Position numbers and translations under genes: made by a program
The notes under the pieces: model-generated
The model's input: only the letters and a program-made list of their open reading frames with translations
Databases searched by the model: none
What the model was told of the DNA's origin: nothing
Source of the DNA: Pseudomonadota bacterium
GTDB lineage: Bacteria > Pseudomonadota > Gammaproteobacteria > Burkholderiales > Burkholderiaceae
Direction: 5' to 3'
Length of the DNA: 51,146 bases
Assembly (NCBI GenBank): GCA_029777935.1
Contig: JAKORH010000256.1
Span: 1-51,146, forward strand
Shown: in pieces, positions 16,264-28,863 of the stretch
Numbering within the stretch: position 1 is the stretch's first letter
Layout of the letters: every line of letters begins with the position of its first letter

Positions 16264-19200
16264 TCACGGCGTCGGGATGCCCTGCAGAGACCCCGTCACC
16301 GTCGCCGGCGACGCCGTCGTGGTGAAGGTGATCGTGCCGATTCCGGTCGGGTTCGTGCTGCGCGGCGCGAGCGCCGTGTAGCGGACCGACACCGTGCACG
16401 AGGCTCCGGGCGCCAGCGCCGCACCGGTGCACGTGTCCGGCCCTGCCAGCGCACCATTGGTGAATATCCCCACGCTGCCCGCCGAAGTGGACACCGTCAC
16501 GCCGGTGACCGTCACCGACGAGCAATCCGCGCCGGTGCAGGTGTTGGTCAGCGAGACCTGGCCGGTGGTCGAGAAGTTGCTCGCGGCCGGCGTGGAGAGC
16601 GTGGTCAGCGTGATCGCCAGCGGGTTCGGCGTGATCGTCACCGCGGCGCGGTTCGCCACCCCGGTGCCGGTAAGCGGCACGCTGGCCGGCGTGATCGTCG
16701 CGCCGGTGGCCGAGACCGTGAGGTTCGCCGAGTAGCTCTGCACGTTCGTCGGCGCGAACTGGACCATGACCGTGCACGAGGCACCGATGGCCAGCGTCGT
16801 CCCGCAGTTCGGCGCACTCGACGGGAATGTCCCCGTCGTCACGCGCGAGAACGGCGTGGCGATGCCGCCGACGGCGAGACCGTTCAGCGCGGAATTGCCG
16901 GTGTTCGTGACCGTCACGCTCAGCGACGCGCTCGTCGTGCCCGACGCCCAGTTGCCGAATGCGAGCGCCGCCGGACGCACGGTGGCGAGGTAGGTCGCCG
17001 CCACCGCGTTGCCGCTCAGTTGCACCGGCGCCTGCTGTACGGTCGCGTTGCCGGCGATCGCCACCGATCCCGGCACCGCCGTCGTCGTCGGCGAACCCGG
17101 CGCGACCCACTGGACGCGGATGACGCAGGAAGCGCCCGCAAGCAGCGTGCGGGTTGCCCCCGAAGTCGGGCAGTTGCCGGAGACCCCGGTCGTCAGGCGG
17201 CTGAACCCCGTCCCCGTCACCGTGCCGGTGCCGTTCGTGAACGTGAACGTCGTCGTACCGTTGTTCGAGACGGTGATGTCCTGCGTGGTCGTCGAGCCGG
17301 CGACCGCGTTGAACACCAGCGTCGGCGGGTTGGCCACCACCAGCGTCGAGTTCGCGACGATCTGGAATTCCACCGCGCCGATGTCGAAGCGCTGTGTGGC
17401 AGGCGCGAATATGTTGTTCAGTCCCTTGCGCGGATTGCCGAAGAAATCCTTCGCGACGCTCGCCGGCAGCGGATCGATGAGCTGTACTCCGTTGTAGCCC
17501 TGATTGACCGCGGGCGACGTGCCGAGGATCGAGTACGCGCCGTTGAGCGTTCCGATCGGCGCGACAGCGACCATCTGCTCGGGCGGCGTCGGCGCGGTCA
17601 CCGTCGGCCGGCCCAGCGTCAGCGGTCCGTACGTCAGATTCAGCCAGTTGTTGCCCTCGTCGACCGTGGCGGACGGTGTGATGTTGTTGAACACGAACAG
17701 CGGCGTCAGCCCGGTGGTCTCCGACCGTCCCGGCGGTGCGTTGTAGCCCTTGCAGCTCGGGTTCTGGAACGCGGTCGTGCCGCTGCAGCCTTCGGGCGGG
17801 ACGCGCGCGCCGTTGCAGTACTGCGCGATCACCGGCGCGTTCGTCGGTGCCAGATTGTTGTTGCCGCTGTAGCCGCCGTTCAGGCTGGTCAGGATCGAGT
17901 AGCGCGGCGTCAACGTGGCGCCGCCGCTGTGATCGGCCGGGCCCAGGTCGCCGCGGACGCCGATGTCCCAGTAGTTCGCGCCCGACGGGCACTGCCCGGT
18001 CGCCGTCTGGTTCAGTTGCGGCGCGAGCGCCACCAGGTTCTGCTGCGACTGCAGCCCGCTGCCTGCGCTGACGATGTCGACGCTGAACGAGCGGTTCTGC
18101 CAGAACATGTCGTTGACCATCTGCGGCCGCGAGACCGAGATGCAATCGGCGTTGAGGCCGAAGAGCCCGCCCGTATAGCCGTACCCGGCCGGACAGAGCA
18201 CGTTGGCGGGCAGCAAGTCCAGCAGGTTCGGCGTGTGCGCCATCGTGACCAGGCCTGCCGGCTGCGGATTGTGGGGCCCGTTCGGATCGAGGCACAGCGG
18301 GTTCTGCGGCTGCGTCGGATCCGTCGTCGGCACGCACCCCGGCGGCGGCGACGACGCGTTGATCGCGCCCAGCGTCTTGAACAGCACGCCGGCCGACGCG
18401 GTCGTGTCGTTCGACACCACCGTGTTGTTGATGAACTTGACTTTGAGCGCGTCCTGCAGCGACACGCCGCCACCGTCCCAGCCGGCCACGTTGTTGGCGA
18501 TCACGTTGTTAGTGACCGTCACGTCGTACCACTGGCCCGGATCGAGAGGGAACGTGCCGACTTCCACGCCGTTGATCTGCTGCAGGCGCAGGCCGCCGCC
18601 GCTGCCGCTCTCGCCGCTGTTGCCCAGGATGAGGTTGCTGTCGATCAGCAGTCCCGTGCCGGTGCCGTCGCCGATGCCCGGCGGGCAGTCGGCGTCGGAG
18701 AAGGAGCCGCATTCCGTTCCGTTCGCCAGCGTGCGGTCCGAGGCCGCGCCGCCGATGGTGATGCCGCCGCCATGGGTGGGCAGCGTCGGGTTGGAGCTCT
18801 GGTTGAACAGCACCCAGTTGTGCGCGATCGTGCCGTTGAAAGACAGGCCCGCGTGCAGCAGGCCACCGCCGTCGCCCGAACTGAGGTTGGCGGCGATCCA
18901 GTTGTGGTCGATCACGTAGTTGTCCGCGCCCGCGCTGATCATGATGCCGCCTGCGCCGGACGGCGTGCCGGAGAACAGCGCGTCGCCGAGCGAGCCGTTG
19001 TTGATGATCATGTTGTGGTGCAGGTGAGTGTTCCTGTTCATCTGGTAGGGAATCGCCGCGTTGGCCGCCGTGCCCGACGGAATCGGCGGGCAGAACGACG
19101 TCGTGTTGGCGCCGCAGGTCAGGCCGTCGTTCGTGAACAGCGTCGGCGTTTCGCCGTTGCCGAGCTGGATGCCGCCCGCCAGCGTGCCCTGGTTGCCGAA

Positions 19201-22200
19201 GATGCGGTTGTTGGCGATCTCCAAGTAATGGTTCCAGCCGTGCACGAAGATCGCGCCGCCGCCCTGCGAGCTGTTGGTCACGCTCAAGCCGTCGATGCGC
19301 GACGGGTTGCACAGGAAGTTCGACGTGCCGTAATTGCGATCCAGGTCGGTCGAGGTCGTCGCGCAGTCGGCGCTGCTGCTGGTCAGATACACGGCGCCGT
19401 TCGGGAACGAGGCCTGACCGGTCACGAGCCCCCAGAAATCCGTGTTGTCGGCGGGAATCCGTACCCCGCGGCCGACCACGGTGACGCCCGCGCCCTCGTA
19501 CGCGCCCATCAGCGTCGGCTCCTGCAGCATTTCCGCCAGGTTGCCGTTCGTGGCGGCATCCCAGCCGACGAGTCCCTCGGACTGGATCCGGTCGACCTTG
19601 TGGAACATGCCGGCCGGGCACGTGTACGTGCCGGACGAATCGAACGCCGTGTTGCCCGGGTTGGGCGCGCCGTCGACGGTCAGGCCGAACAGGCACACCA
19701 TCTGGCGCCGCCACGGATCCATCTTGCCGGCCGGATGCGCGTCGGCGTTGATCGTGACCGCGCCCGCGCCCACGCCCTGCAGGCGCAGCGGCTTCCACAT
19801 GATGAGGTTTTCGCGGTACGACCCCGGGCCGACGATGATCAGGTCGCCCGGCGCGGCGTTGTCGATCGCCGTCTGCAGCGGGTTGGGGAAGGTCTGCCCG
19901 AAATTCGTGCTGCTCGGGCTCGTCGGCGTCACCAGCGTCGGCGACGTGCCGCCGACCGTGACCGTGATCGCGTCGATCGTCTTCTTGCCGTTGCCGGCGG
20001 TGATCTCGAGCTGACCGCAGCGCGCGGTGGCGTTCGCACCCGTGTACGCCGGATTGGACGCGTTGCACAGGGGAACCGAGGCGGGCACCGTGACCGTGAT
20101 CGACGTGTCGCTCCAACTGCTGATCGTCGCGGCCGCACCGCCGATCGTCACCGACGAGGCCGTGTTGCAGGTCGTGCTCGTCGACGAAGGCGACGTGCAG
20201 CGCGTGCCGAAGCCATAGTGCCGCGTGATCGTCTTCTGGTTGTACGGCGCGAGCGACGCGTTCGGTCCGGTGTAGCTCGGGTTCTGCACTTGCTTGTCGC
20301 CGAGCGCGGTGATCGTCAGCGTGTGGCCGGTTGCGTTGACCCACGGCCCCTGGAAGTCGCTGCTGGTCACGCTCGCGACTGCCGGCGTCAGGTTCGGGTA
20401 CTCGCTGTCGGGCAGGTTGTAGCCGTCGGCGAACGCCATGGTCGGGATCACCGGGGTGTCCATGTACGCGGTGGCGCCGGGCATGAACGACCACTCGTAG
20501 CAGAAGTCGCTGTACGCCGGGTTGTAGGACGGATCGGTGATCATCGTGCTGTTCGGCCCCGGGATCGGACCCGGGTCGTTCATGCACGCGATCGCCATCT
20601 GCGGGGCATAGCCGGTCGGGTTGGGCGGGTTGACCTCCCAGCTCGAGAAGTACAGGCCGTTGTACACGCCCCACTGGTCGGAGTAGACGCGCGACACCTC
20701 GTTGCCGTTGAAGTCGCGCAGCGCCACCGGCAGGTTGGGCGGGGCGAACTTCTCGCCGAACTGCGGCGAGAACGGATCGAACTCCGACGCATAGTCGTTC
20801 GTGATCGTGCCCGTGAAATGGGCGGCGATATGGGCCGGCGTGAAGACGTAGAACTTCGCCAGCGCCGACATCTGGTCTTCGAGCGTGACCTCCTTGCGGT
20901 CGCACAGCGGCCGCAGCGCGCCGGCGAACGGCGCGTTCTGCCCCGAGGTCGGGAACAGGCTCATGAAGTCGGGCACGATGCGCTTGGCGCCCACGCACGG
21001 CCAGAACTTCTCCACGCTGCCGGTGTCGCCTTCAGTGCGCGGCAGCACGCCGAGGTCGGCGGTCATGTTCAGCCGGTTGTTCCGGTTGTACCGCGCGTTG
21101 ACCGCGGCCTGGTCCGGCATGATGAATACGTTGCCGAAACCTGCGAACTGCTGCGCGACCGGCGCGACGTAGATGTCGCCGAGCAGGATGTTCTTGTCCT
21201 CCTCCTTCACCAGCTCGAAGCCGGGCGGAACGATCACTTCGACCACGTACTTGCCCGGCGGCAGCATCGGCGTGCCGGCGCGGAACGGGTCGTAGTCGAA
21301 CGCACCCGGAGTGGCCGACGACGGGTTCGTCGTGCAGCCCCACGGTTCGGATGCGGTGGCCATGTGGCAGTTCGTGCCCGCGGGCCGTCCGGTCGCCGGA
21401 TCGATCCCGTTGACGCTGGGGAAGCGGTACATGCCGTCGTACGGCGCGGGCTGGATCTGGTTCAGCATGGCCCAGCCGTCGAAGCATTTGTTCAGCGAGT
21501 GATTCGACAGCGCGGTCTTCGGATTGCCCGGGTCGAGCCACTGCTTGCTGTCCCTCAGCGTCTGGAAGAACGGGCTCGTCGGATCCTGTCCCGGGCAGTT
21601 CATGTTCGGGACCGTATTGCCGCTGGCGTCGCGATGGAATCCCTGCGCCCAGTCGTCCCAACTGCTGGTCGTCGTGGTGTCGACCAGTTCCAGGTGCTCG
21701 ACGCCGCTGGCGTCGACGGTCTTCTGGTACAGGTTGACCTTGACGTGCGCGATGCCGGGCTCCCAACTGAGCTGCAACAGCAGCGCCGGATCGTCGAACG
21801 GACGCGTCGAGGCGTAGATCACGTGGCCGCGGATGCCGCCGTTCTCGCCCACGCCGTACGGCGCCATGCCGAACTCGATGAAGCTGTTCTGGCCGAGCAG
21901 GCCCTGCCAGCCCTGCGTGTTGCCCCACACCTGCGGCGGATCGATGCGGCCGGTCGACAGCCCGGTGCAGGTGGTGATGCCGGTCGTCGAATTCGTCGTG
22001 CAGGTGCTCGGGTCGCTGCTCGCGGCGCCGTAGCGGACCGACTTGCCCGCGCAGTCCGCGCCGGCGCAATACACGGCGCCCGGAACGCGCTGGTTCGTTG
22101 GCAGCGACACGCGCTCGATCGTGTTGGCGAGGCTGGCCGCGATCGTCGAATTGCCGCACGGCGAAACCGCCGACGTGGCGCACGGCGTGCCGTCGGCGAG

Positions 22201-25200
22201 CGTCGAGCCGTCGGCCGGTCCGCCGGCGTCGTACACGACGTGCATGCCGGTCGACTTGTAGCGCGTGCTGTCGGCCTCGACGACCAGCCAGTTCATGAAC
22301 GGGAAGACCTCGTTGAAGCCGGCGAAGCCGTTGAGATCCGTGTTGTTGAAGAAGCCGAAACTGCCGTCGCGGTAGCGGATGTTTGTGGAAACCAGCGTCA
22401 GGCCCGGCTCGGCCGGATTGCCGCTGCTGTCGACGTTCGACACGCCGTCGCCGTTCTGGTCGAAGAACGTGCGCGTGTACAGGTTCGAGCGCCACTGCGT
22501 GACCGGGAACTCCTTGTAGCTGGTGTTGCCGTCGACCTTGACCGACGACACCAGGCCGTCGACGATGAGGTCGTTCCACTGGTCGAATACCGTGAGCTCG
22601 TAGTCGCCCGTGGGCATGCCGGTGAACGTGACGCGTCCATTCTCGTCGCACTTGCCGAACGCGAAAGCCGCCGCATCCCGCGTGCCGACCGCCACGTAGC
22701 ACTGGGTGAAGCTGTACGCCGCATAGTCGCCGCTGCTGTAGATGCGCTGGTCGGGCGTGCGGCTCATGCGCGCGCTCGTGACCTGCACGTTCAGCGTCGA
22801 AGCGCAGGTCTGCCCGCCGCCGCCGCCATCCTTCGAGTCGCACATGCCGGTGCCCTGCGCATTGGTGCGGCGGTTGTTGATGATCTTCGGATTGGCGAAG
22901 CCGATGGCGACGTGGAAGCCGCCGGGCCCGAATTCCTGGAAGTAGCTGGGTTCGTTCGGCCTGATGAACGCCTCGTGCGGCTTGGTGCCGTCGAGCGTGT
23001 TCGTCTGCAGCCATTCCTCGCCGCGCGCGATGCGGTCGGCGGCGGGTGTGGCGACGACCTCGTACAGGCCGGGGTACAGGTTGTCGATGATGACCTGGCC
23101 CGCGAGCGGCGACAGGGTCTTGCCGTCCGACTCGTACTTCGGGCAGGTCGGGATCATCCCGACGAGCCCGTCGGTGCGCGCGGTGATCGGGCAGGCGTCG
23201 AGGCCCGTGATCGGGTCCTTCTTGCCGGCCAGCGCGTTCGATACCGGCTGGTTGAACATGTCGTACGTGATCTGGCCCGTGGCGTCACCGAGGCCGCCGG
23301 CCTGGTCGAACAGCTTCAGCTCGAAACCGCCGAGACCCGCTTCGTTCGGCGCGATCACGTCGACGCCGCCGCCGGTGTCCTGCTCGCCGTTCAGCGGGTT
23401 GTCGTCCTGGAACACCATCGCCGCGATCCGCGCGACGGGCAGCGGCGTCTGCTGCAGGGCGATGTTCACCGTGGTCTGCCCCGCCGCGATCTGCGCGCCG
23501 CCCATGCCGTGGCCGCAGTCACCCGTGCCCGGCGTGAAACTGGTGCAGTCGGACAGGCTGAATTGCCGCAGCGGACTGCTCGGATCGCTCGGATTGACCG
23601 GCACCGGTCCGCCGACGCCGGCGAGCGTCGGGTTGATCGCATCGCCCGGCAGCACCGAGATGTAGTAGCGCTTGTTCGGATCGAGGTGGACCTGGCTGGG
23701 GTTGATCGCGGTCTTCTGGCTGGTGGCCGTGGTGCACACGCCGTTGCCGATGTTGCACGCGGCGGCCGTGCCGAGCAGCGTCTGCCCCGATTCGCACGAC
23801 ACCGAGCCCACGCAGCCGGTGGCCACCACCGGCATGGTGGAGGTGTGGAAGTTGTACGCGAGGCTTTCGACCGGCAGCGGCGGGCAGGTCGACGGCCGCA
23901 CGCTCGGATCGGTCGAGTTGATCTGGCACTTCGGATCGCTGTAGAAGGTGCGGTCTTCCTCGATGATCCAGCGGTAGTCAGTGATCTCGACGCGCGTCTT
24001 GCCGGGCTGCATGCTCGGCGCGTCGTACAGATGGACCTGCAGGTTCGACGGCGCCAGGAAGATCACCGTCGCGGTCGCGATATTGCTCAGCTTGCCTTGC
24101 GAGTTCTTCGCCTGATACGGAAACTGCAGGCAGGTCGATCCGGCGGGCGCGGCGGGATTCAGCGTGGTCGGACACGCGGCTCCGGGTCCGGTCGCGACGA
24201 ACGAGCCGTCGGCATTCAACTTGACACCGGTCGTCGCGGTCGTCGTCGCGGTCAGCGTCAGACCGCTGGTATTCGAAGTCACGCCGGCGAGCACGCCCGG
24301 AGGCGCGGACGCATAGCGCGAGGCGATGTTGCTGGAGAACTGGATGTTGCCTACGACCGGCGCGGCCGCCAAGGTGCAGCCGGCGCCCTGCGTGGTCGCG
24401 TCGCACTGGGTGATCGTGGCCGTGTGCGACTGTGTGCCGTTGACCAGATACGTGAACGCGCCGCCGCAGGCGCCCGTCGTCGGGGGCACGTAGGTGAACG
24501 TGCCGTTCGACTGCAGCGACAGCGACGAGCCGGTGGGCAGCCCGGCGCTGGACGAGAGCACGACGCCATTGGCGCCGACCGCGCCGCCGAGCAGACCCTT
24601 GGCCGGATCGGTGATCGCGAGCGTGGCTCCGGCGACGCAGACATAGGCTTTGTCGCTCGCCGTAGCCGTCTTGCCGGAACCGGCCGTTGTTCCCACGCCG
24701 GACGCGGCGCCGCCGGCGATCCCCACGTACGCCTGCATGCCGCCGTCGCGCTGGTTGTTCGTCGACAGGCTCAGTTGCCGGTCGAACACCGGAATCGTGG
24801 CCGGCGTGTAGTTGCCTGCGCTCTGCGCGGGCGCGATCGACACGTCGAAGGTCTTGCCCGCGGCCATGAAGACTTCGGACTGCACCTTGGGCACGCCCGG
24901 CAGCACGTTGCCGTCTTCCGCGTGCAGCGACATGCTGGTTCCGACGAACGCCGGCACGTGCATGCGCAGGCCGGCATTGACGAGGTGCATCAGGACCCGC
25001 CCGTTGGCGGCTGGCACGGTCGTGGCCGGCGGTACCGGCGCGAGGATCGATTGCGTCGAGGCGGCGATGTTGGTGCGATCGAACGACACGCCGTTGATCA
25101 GGTAATAGCGCGGGTCGTAGTTGACGGCCGGCGGATAGCAGGTGTTGGCCTCGGCAGTCGCGGTCGATGACGGCGGCAGATCGCCGCACTGGCCGGGCTG

Positions 25201-26424
25201 TCCGCTCCACACCTTGGTCTCGCTGAATCCGGCGGTGGCCACCGCGGAGGCGATCGACTGGTTCTGCACCGGATCGATTTCGCTCAACAGCAGCGTGGCG
25301 TCGGCGTCGTAGTTCACACCGGGGTAACCCGCCTGAGTCACGACCAGCACGCCGTACAGGCCCATGGGGACCTGGATCGAGGGATGCGTGCCGGAGTTGA
25401 TCAGGTACGTTCCGGGCCTCAGATTCGCCCAGGTCAGCGCGGAGGTCGCGCCTGCTGCCACTTCGGTGGCGAACGACTGCACGCGATCCGGCTGCAGCGG
25501 CGGCGTGAAGGTCGCGTTGCCTGCGGGCGTCGCGTCGACAAGGCCGGCGTTCGCGGTGGCTCCGGTTCCCCCGCCGCCGCTGAACGACACGGTCGGAGCC
25601 GACGTGTAGCCGCTGCCGCCGGCGATCATCGTGATGCCGACGACCTTGCCGCCGCTGACCGCCGCGGTGGCGCTGGCGCCACTGCCGCCGCCGCCGTTGA
25701 ACAGTACCGTCGGAGCGGACGCGTAGCCGCTGCCGCCGTTGATGACGCTGACGGCGCCGACGCTGTCGCCCGCAGGTCCTGACGCGGGCCACGTCGAGCC
25801 TTGCGCGCTGTGGACCGGGCTTGGTGTGCGTGTCGGCGCGGCGCCGAGGCCGCCGCCGAGTTGCCCGACGATCACGAGCGAGGTCGGGATCGAGTTCGTG
25901 CCCGTGCCCGCGGCGAAGCTCAGGCCGTTGGTCAGATTGATCGTCAGCGAGCTGCCCGCTGCCACCCGGATCACCGGCGGCGCCCAGTTCGCGGCATACC
26001 CCGCCTGGTATTGGGCCAGCGTGCCGAACGTCGTCCACGTCGCCGTGCCGTCGGTCGTCGTCGCGCCGGGCGTGGCATTGAACGTCGGCGCCGTCGCGCC
26101 GCTGGTGCCCGCGACCGTCACCTGCGCGACGGTGCCGGCACCGTCGACCGCGAAAGTGCCGGCCGTATAGGCCGTGCTCGCCGCCCACGCCGCGGGCGAA
26201 GCCGCCGACGGATTCCTCACCGCCGCGCAACTGGCGCCGCTGCTGCCCGCGTCGTTGCAGAACAGTCCCCACATCGGCACCGTCTGGCCGTCGGGCAGCG
26301 TCGTAATGGTCGCCCGCGCGGTCAGGTTGACGACTTGAGCGTACGCGAGCCCGCTCGAGAACAGCAGCGTGGCGGCCGCGAGTCCCCATCGTGCCAGGAC
26401 CGACTTCGAGTGGTTGGCTCTCAT
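16264..26424 (-). CDS. Giant 3386-residue secreted multidomain protein with cupredoxin-like N-terminus
   Basis: Signal peptide 1-30, start chosen by AGGAG seven bases ahead. Visible parts: an MCO/cupredoxin-like opening (35-560) interrupted by a WxxxxxYxxGxxV module (about 78-134) and two Gly-rich GGSGYxSAPTV repeats (about 225-292); a [21 protein letters not shown] segment (about 345) where ordinary MCO copper His pairs are missing; VCBS/Ig-like repeats (about 590-760); an SdrD-B-like region (about 1000-1170); a [11 protein letters not shown] calcium loop (about 1320); an IPT/TIG-like domain (about 2070-2120); a right-handed beta-helix with many GGG-I-H/D-N repeats (about 2180-2710); and HYDIN-type Ig repeats (about 3030-3386). 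It has no heme motif. It lies after the two cupredoxin genes and is probably a surface or matrix protein exported by the T2SS nearby. Redox activity is uncertain because the first domain lacks clear copper ligands. Confidence 0.85.
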   Translation of the reverse strand: MRANHSKSVLARWGLAAATLLFSSGLAYAQVVNLTARATITTLPDGQTVPMWGLFCNDAGSSGASCAAVRNPSAASPAAWAASTAYTAGTFAVDGAGTVAQVTVAGTSGATAPTFNATPGATTTDGTATWTTFGTLAQYQAGYAANWAPPVIRVAAGSSLTINLTNGLSFAAGTGTNSIPTSLVIVGQLGGGLGAAPTRTPSPVHSAQGSTWPASGPAGDSVGAVSVINGGSGYASAPTVLFNGGGGSGASATAAVSGGKVVGITMIAGGSGYTSAPTVSFSGGGGTGATANAGLVDATPAGNATFTPPLQPDRVQSFATEVAAGATSALTWANLRPGTYLINSGTHPSIQVPMGLYGVLVVTQAGYPGVNYDADATLLLSEIDPVQNQSIASAVATAGFSETKVWSGQPGQCGDLPPSSTATAEANTCYPPAVNYDPRYYLINGVSFDRTNIAASTQSILAPVPPATTVPAANGRVLMHLVNAGLRMHVPAFVGTSMSLHAEDGNVLPGVPKVQSEVFMAAGKTFDVSIAPAQSAGNYTPATIPVFDRQLSLSTNNQRDGGMQAYVGIAGGAASGVGTTAGSGKTATASDKAYVCVAGATLAITDPAKGLLGGAVGANGVVLSSSAGLPTGSSLSLQSNGTFTYVPPTTGACGGAFTYLVNGTQSHTATITQCDATTQGAGCTLAAAPVVGNIQFSSNIASRYASAPPGVLAGVTSNTSGLTLTATTTATTGVKLNADGSFVATGPGAACPTTLNPAAPAGSTCLQFPYQAKNSQGKLSNIATATVIFLAPSNLQVHLYDAPSMQPGKTRVEITDYRWIIEEDRTFYSDPKCQINSTDPSVRPSTCPPLPVESLAYNFHTSTMPVVATGCVGSVSCESGQTLLGTAAACNIGNGVCTTATSQKTAINPSQVHLDPNKRYYISVLPGDAINPTLAGVGGPVPVNPSDPSSPLRQFSLSDCTSFTPGTGDCGHGMGGAQIAAGQTTVNIALQQTPLPVARIAAMVFQDDNPLNGEQDTGGGVDVIAPNEAGLGGFELKLFDQAGGLGDATGQITYDMFNQPVSNALAGKKDPITGLDACPITARTDGLVGMIPTCPKYESDGKTLSPLAGQVIIDNLYPGLYEVVATPAADRIARGEEWLQTNTLDGTKPHEAFIRPNEPSYFQEFGPGGFHVAIGFANPKIINNRRTNAQGTGMCDSKDGGGGGQTCASTLNVQVTSARMSRTPDQRIYSSGDYAAYSFTQCYVAVGTRDAAAFAFGKCDENGRVTFTGMPTGDYELTVFDQWNDLIVDGLVSSVKVDGNTSYKEFPVTQWRSNLYTRTFFDQNGDGVSNVDSSGNPAEPGLTLVSTNIRYRDGSFGFFNNTDLNGFAGFNEVFPFMNWLVVEADSTRYKSTGMHVVYDAGGPADGSTLADGTPCATSAVSPCGNSTIAASLANTIERVSLPTNQRVPGAVYCAGADCAGKSVRYGAASSDPSTCTTNSTTGITTCTGLSTGRIDPPQVWGNTQGWQGLLGQNSFIEFGMAPYGVGENGGIRGHVIYASTRPFDDPALLLQLSWEPGIAHVKVNLYQKTVDASGVEHLELVDTTTTSSWDDWAQGFHRDASGNTVPNMNCPGQDPTSPFFQTLRDSKQWLDPGNPKTALSNHSLNKCFDGWAMLNQIQPAPYDGMYRFPSVNGIDPATGRPAGTNCHMATASEPWGCTTNPSSATPGAFDYDPFRAGTPMLPPGKYVVEVIVPPGFELVKEEDKNILLGDIYVAPVAQQFAGFGNVFIMPDQAAVNARYNRNNRLNMTADLGVLPRTEGDTGSVEKFWPCVGAKRIVPDFMSLFPTSGQNAPFAGALRPLCDRKEVTLEDQMSALAKFYVFTPAHIAAHFTGTITNDYASEFDPFSPQFGEKFAPPNLPVALRDFNGNEVSRVYSDQWGVYNGLYFSSWEVNPPNPTGYAPQMAIACMNDPGPIPGPNSTMITDPSYNPAYSDFCYEWSFMPGATAYMDTPVIPTMAFADGYNLPDSEYPNLTPAVASVTSSDFQGPWVNATGHTLTITALGDKQVQNPSYTGPNASLAPYNQKTITRHYGFGTRCTSPSSTSTTCNTASSVTIGGAAATISSWSDTSITVTVPASVPLCNASNPAYTGANATARCGQLEITAGNGKKTIDAITVTVGGTSPTLVTPTSPSSTNFGQTFPNPLQTAIDNAAPGDLIIVGPGSYRENLIMWKPLRLQGVGAGAVTINADAHPAGKMDPWRRQMVCLFGLTVDGAPNPGNTAFDSSGTYTCPAGMFHKVDRIQSEGLVGWDAATNGNLAEMLQEPTLMGAYEGAGVTVVGRGVRIPADNTDFWGLVTGQASFPNGAVYLTSSSADCATTSTDLDRNYGTSNFLCNPSRIDGLSVTNSSQGGGAIFVHGWNHYLEIANNRIFGNQGTLAGGIQLGNGETPTLFTNDGLTCGANTTSFCPPIPSGTAANAAIPYQMNRNTHLHHNMIINNGSLGDALFSGTPSGAGGIMISAGADNYVIDHNWIAANLSSGDGGGLLHAGLSFNGTIAHNWVLFNQSSNPTLPTHGGGITIGGAASDRTLANGTECGSFSDADCPPGIGDGTGTGLLIDSNLILGNSGESGSGGGLRLQQINGVEVGTFPLDPGQWYDVTVTNNVIANNVAGWDGGGVSLQDALKVKFINNTVVSNDTTASAGVLFKTLGAINASSPPPGCVPTTDPTQPQNPLCLDPNGPHNPQPAGLVTMAHTPNLLDLLPANVLCPAGYGYTGGLFGLNADCISVSRPQMVNDMFWQNRSFSVDIVSAGSGLQSQQNLVALAPQLNQTATGQCPSGANYWDIGVRGDLGPADHSGGATLTPRYSILTSLNGGYSGNNNLAPTNAPVIAQYCNGARVPPEGCSGTTAFQNPSCKGYNAPPGRSETTGLTPLFVFNNITPSATVDEGNNWLNLTYGPLTLGRPTVTAPTPPEQMVAVAPIGTLNGAYSILGTSPAVNQGYNGVQLIDPLPASVAKDFFGNPRKGLNNIFAPATQRFDIGAVEFQIVANSTLVVANPPTLVFNAVAGSTTTQDITVSNNGTTTFTFTNGTGTVTGTGFSRLTTGVSGNCPTSGATRTLLAGASCVIRVQWVAPGSPTTTAVPGSVAIAGNATVQQAPVQLSGNAVAATYLATVRPAALAFGNWASGTTSASLSVTVTNTGNSALNGLAVGGIATPFSRVTTGTFPSSAPNCGTTLAIGASCTVMVQFAPTNVQSYSANLTVSATGATITPASVPLTGTGVANRAAVTITPNPLAITLTTLSTPAASNFSTTGQVSLTNTCTGADCSSVTVTGVTVSTSAGSVGIFTNGALAGPDTCTGAALAPGASCTVSVRYTALAPRSTNPTGIGTITFTTTASPATVTGSLQGIPTP

Positions 26425-26441
26425 TGGGCTTCTCCTGAGTC

Positions 26442-28031
26442 CTACTTGGATTCGTCGATCACGAACGCGCGCGGATCGACGAGCATCATCATCAGCATCC
26501 CGCCGGGAAAGGCATTGTTCGTGGTGATCTCGCGCTCGTTATGCGAGTGCCACATGTAGGCAAAGCCGGCTTCCTGCGATGGAGCGTTGGCCACCGTGCC
26601 CGAGGGAGGAATCGGCGTCGTGCCGACCGCGCGCACCATCGCGTCCGGCCCCAGATACGGACTGCCGCCGTACCAGGGCCCGTTGGCGAAGATGTTCGGA
26701 TCGGGCAGCGTCACCGGACCGCCGCTGCCGACGTTGCCGAACGGCTTCGCCTCCAGCGGCTTGTCGTGATCGCCGCACCACTCGTAGTAGTTGGGCGCGG
26801 CCGGATTGCTGGTGTAGTAGCCGTTGGCGTCCGCGATGCACACGCTGGTGTCGCCGGCGTAGCCGTGGCCGAACACGTCCCAGTTCAGGCCCTTGCCGGT
26901 CCAGTAGAAGATCCCGTCCATCGCCTGGCCGGGGGTCGTCGTGGTCGTGAACAGCAGCGGGCCCGCCAGCCGCGGCTGCGCTTCGCTGTTGATCGCCGCC
27001 GGCGCGAGCAGGATGTTGCCGTCGCGCGCGAGCACGCGCACATGGTTGCCGTGCTCATGGAACGGGTGCTGCCAGCGGCCCTGGCCGATGATCCGCAGCA
27101 GCGTCAGCTCGCCCGGGTGCATGTGCGGATTGCCGTTGTACGGCTGGTGCAGATACTGGCTCGCGTAGTTCGGATCCATGTCGTCGGGCATGGACCGGCC
27201 GTTGATCATGAAATACCCCGGGCGGTACGGCTCGGTGGCGACCGAGTTCATGTTCGTCGGGCAACCGGTGCCGGTGCAGGTCGCGACCTCCTCGGCGGCG
27301 CGATGGATCGCGGGATCCATCTCGGAGAACTGGAACAGGTACTCGCGGTCGTAGCAGGTCGAGGGATGGTCGAAGGCCGCCTTCGCGAGGCGGAAGTCGG
27401 ACTCGCCATTGGCGCTCTTCGCCTGATCGTTCGAGGTGCCGGCCGAGCCGCCGCTGCAGTTGGCGGGAATGGTCGCGGGCAGCACGATGACGGCGCCGTA
27501 CAGCCCCATCTCGACCTGCAGATCGCCCTGCGTGCCGCTGTAGTACGAATGCGTGCCCGGCGCGGAGGCGGTGAACGTGTAGGTCACCGAATTGCCGACC
27601 GGCGCCTCCTGCGTCAGCAGGCCCGCTACGCCGCCGCTCGCCTGCACGTTGAAACCCGAGAACAGGATCGACGTGTTGCCCGCCGCGGCCGGCAGGTTGT
27701 TGGTGAGGGTGACGGTGACCGTGTCGCCCTCGGTCACGACCAGCGTGGGGCCGGGAATCTGCATCGTGCTGCAGTTCGCGCCCGCGATCGTGCTCGGCAC
27801 GAAGGTCTGCGTTCCGGCCGCGCAGCCATACCCCCACGAGTACAGGCTCATGCCGTCCGGCTGGCTGATGTAGGCCGCCTGCGCGGTGAGGTTGAAGCGA
27901 CTGGTGCTGGCGCTGGCGGTCGCCTGCGTGATGCCGGGAGCGGCGGCCTGCGCCGTGCCCGCCAGCAGCAGCGTCAACGTGATCGCCGCACCATGCAGCC
28001 GCCGCCGGAACGATGGATTGATTGCGCGCAT
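26442..28031 (-). CDS. Cupredoxin/multicopper-oxidase protein carrying C-terminal copper motifs
   Basis: 529 residues with signal peptide 1-30 (TAQAA). The first half is a cupredoxin fold without the usual His pairs (ILFSGFN at 122-128; [21 protein letters not shown] at 159-179). The second half has HPFHEHG (H322, H325, H327) and MWHSHNERE (H495, H497) followed by PGGMLMMM, the C-terminal trinuclear-copper motifs of OmpB-type MCOs. The ATG has GGGGGAA four bases ahead and lies 10 bases after the stop of the interrupted MCO. It shares overall layout with the first part of the giant protein encoded downstream. On its own it lacks half of the ligands, so it may act with the MCO half encoded just upstream. 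Confidence 0.85.
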   Translation of the reverse strand: MRAINPSFRRRLHGAAITLTLLLAGTAQAAAPGITQATASASTSRFNLTAQAAYISQPDGMSLYSWGYGCAAGTQTFVPSTIAGANCSTMQIPGPTLVVTEGDTVTVTLTNNLPAAAGNTSILFSGFNVQASGGVAGLLTQEAPVGNSVTYTFTASAPGTHSYYSGTQGDLQVEMGLYGAVIVLPATIPANCSGGSAGTSNDQAKSANGESDFRLAKAAFDHPSTCYDREYLFQFSEMDPAIHRAAEEVATCTGTGCPTNMNSVATEPYRPGYFMINGRSMPDDMDPNYASQYLHQPYNGNPHMHPGELTLLRIIGQGRWQHPFHEHGNHVRVLARDGNILLAPAAINSEAQPRLAGPLLFTTTTTPGQAMDGIFYWTGKGLNWDVFGHGYAGDTSVCIADANGYYTSNPAAPNYYEWCGDHDKPLEAKPFGNVGSGGPVTLPDPNIFANGPWYGGSPYLGPDAMVRAVGTTPIPPSGTVANAPSQEAGFAYMWHSHNEREITTNNAFPGGMLMMMLVDPRAFVIDESK

Positions 28032-28041
28032 GGCGTTCCCC

Positions 28042-28857
28042 CTAGCTGCACTGCTTGGTGGCCGGATCGACGGTGTTGCAGATGTTCACCTCGGTCATCA
28101 TTCCGCCGAAGTTCTCGGCGTCATTGGCCAGGTGATCGAGCTGCGGCGTGTACAGGTAGAACTTCTGTCCCGCCGCGTACGGCGTGGTGCAGTTGCCCGT
28201 CGTCGCGTCGCGCTGCTGGCACGCGTCGAGGATCACGTCGAGCGACTCGCCGCCGCCGAGCGTGATCGAGTTGGTCAGGTACGTCATGTCGTTGCCGGCC
28301 TCGTCGCGCAGCAGCCGGGCGTTGAGCGCGATCACGCGCATCGCGATGCCGAGCGACGCCAGCGTGTGGTACTCGCTGACGTTCAGGTCCGAGATCCGCA
28401 GCAGCGCGCGGCCGCCGGCGGGGATGTTGACGATCGTCGGCAGCGGCTGCGACGAGTGCAGCGTGCCGTCGGTCGACTGCGTCTGCATCGTGCCCGGCGC
28501 GACCGTGTCCGGATAGCCGCGGCCGTTCAGCATGTAGTACTTGTCCTTCATGTCGGCGAACCCCTCGGGGTTGAACGTCATGCCGACGAAATGGAAGTTC
28601 GGATCGAACCCCATCATCTGGATCGGATACTCGACCTCGTACTGCGTCGAGCCGTTGCCGTCGTTGTAGGCGAAGGTCTTGGTCGCGGCGCCGTTCACGT
28701 ATCCACCGGTCCTGCCGTTGTCGCCGCCGGCCGGCAGTGGACTCGTACACAGCACGTCGGTCGTGCAGTCGGAACGCGTGCGCGGATCGCTCTGCTGCGC
28801 GGCGAGGCCCTGGTACAGGGTCATGGTCGCGGGCACGCGGTTCTGCCGCGGCCGCAC
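28042..28857 (-). CDS. C-terminal part of an MCO interrupted by an in-frame TAG
   Basis: The frame continues that of the preceding gene beyond its TAG stop, through IYVRPRQNR. The GTG taken as start is codon three after the stop and has no ribosome site of its own, so independent translation is doubtful. About 270 residues of cupredoxin/MCO sequence follow, including a ligand-poor SEYHTLASLGIAMRVI region where OmpB-type MCOs usually have HPMHxHGH, and DHLANDAENFGGMM near the end. Two disulphide-like Cys pairs are present. With the upstream gene it makes one ~606-codon MCO. It could be a pseudogene remnant, a readthrough product, or separate if translated from an internal ATG. Confidence 0.6.
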   Translation of the reverse strand: MRPRQNRVPATMTLYQGLAAQQSDPRTRSDCTTDVLCTSPLPAGGDNGRTGGYVNGAATKTFAYNDGNGSTQYEVEYPIQMMGFDPNFHFVGMTFNPEGFADMKDKYYMLNGRGYPDTVAPGTMQTQSTDGTLHSSQPLPTIVNIPAGGRALLRISDLNVSEYHTLASLGIAMRVIALNARLLRDEAGNDMTYLTNSITLGGGESLDVILDACQQRDATTGNCTTPYAAGQKFYLYTPQLDHLANDAENFGGMMTEVNICNTVDPATKQCS

Positions 28858-28863
28858 GTAGAT

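Noticed and set aside
15409..25170. A 3253-codon open frame on the plus strand, opposite the giant protein gene
   Set aside because: Its translation is Arg/Ala/Gly/His-rich without domains or signal, as expected for the antisense frame of a GC-rich gene. The minus-strand frame has a signal peptide, domains and a good ribosome site.
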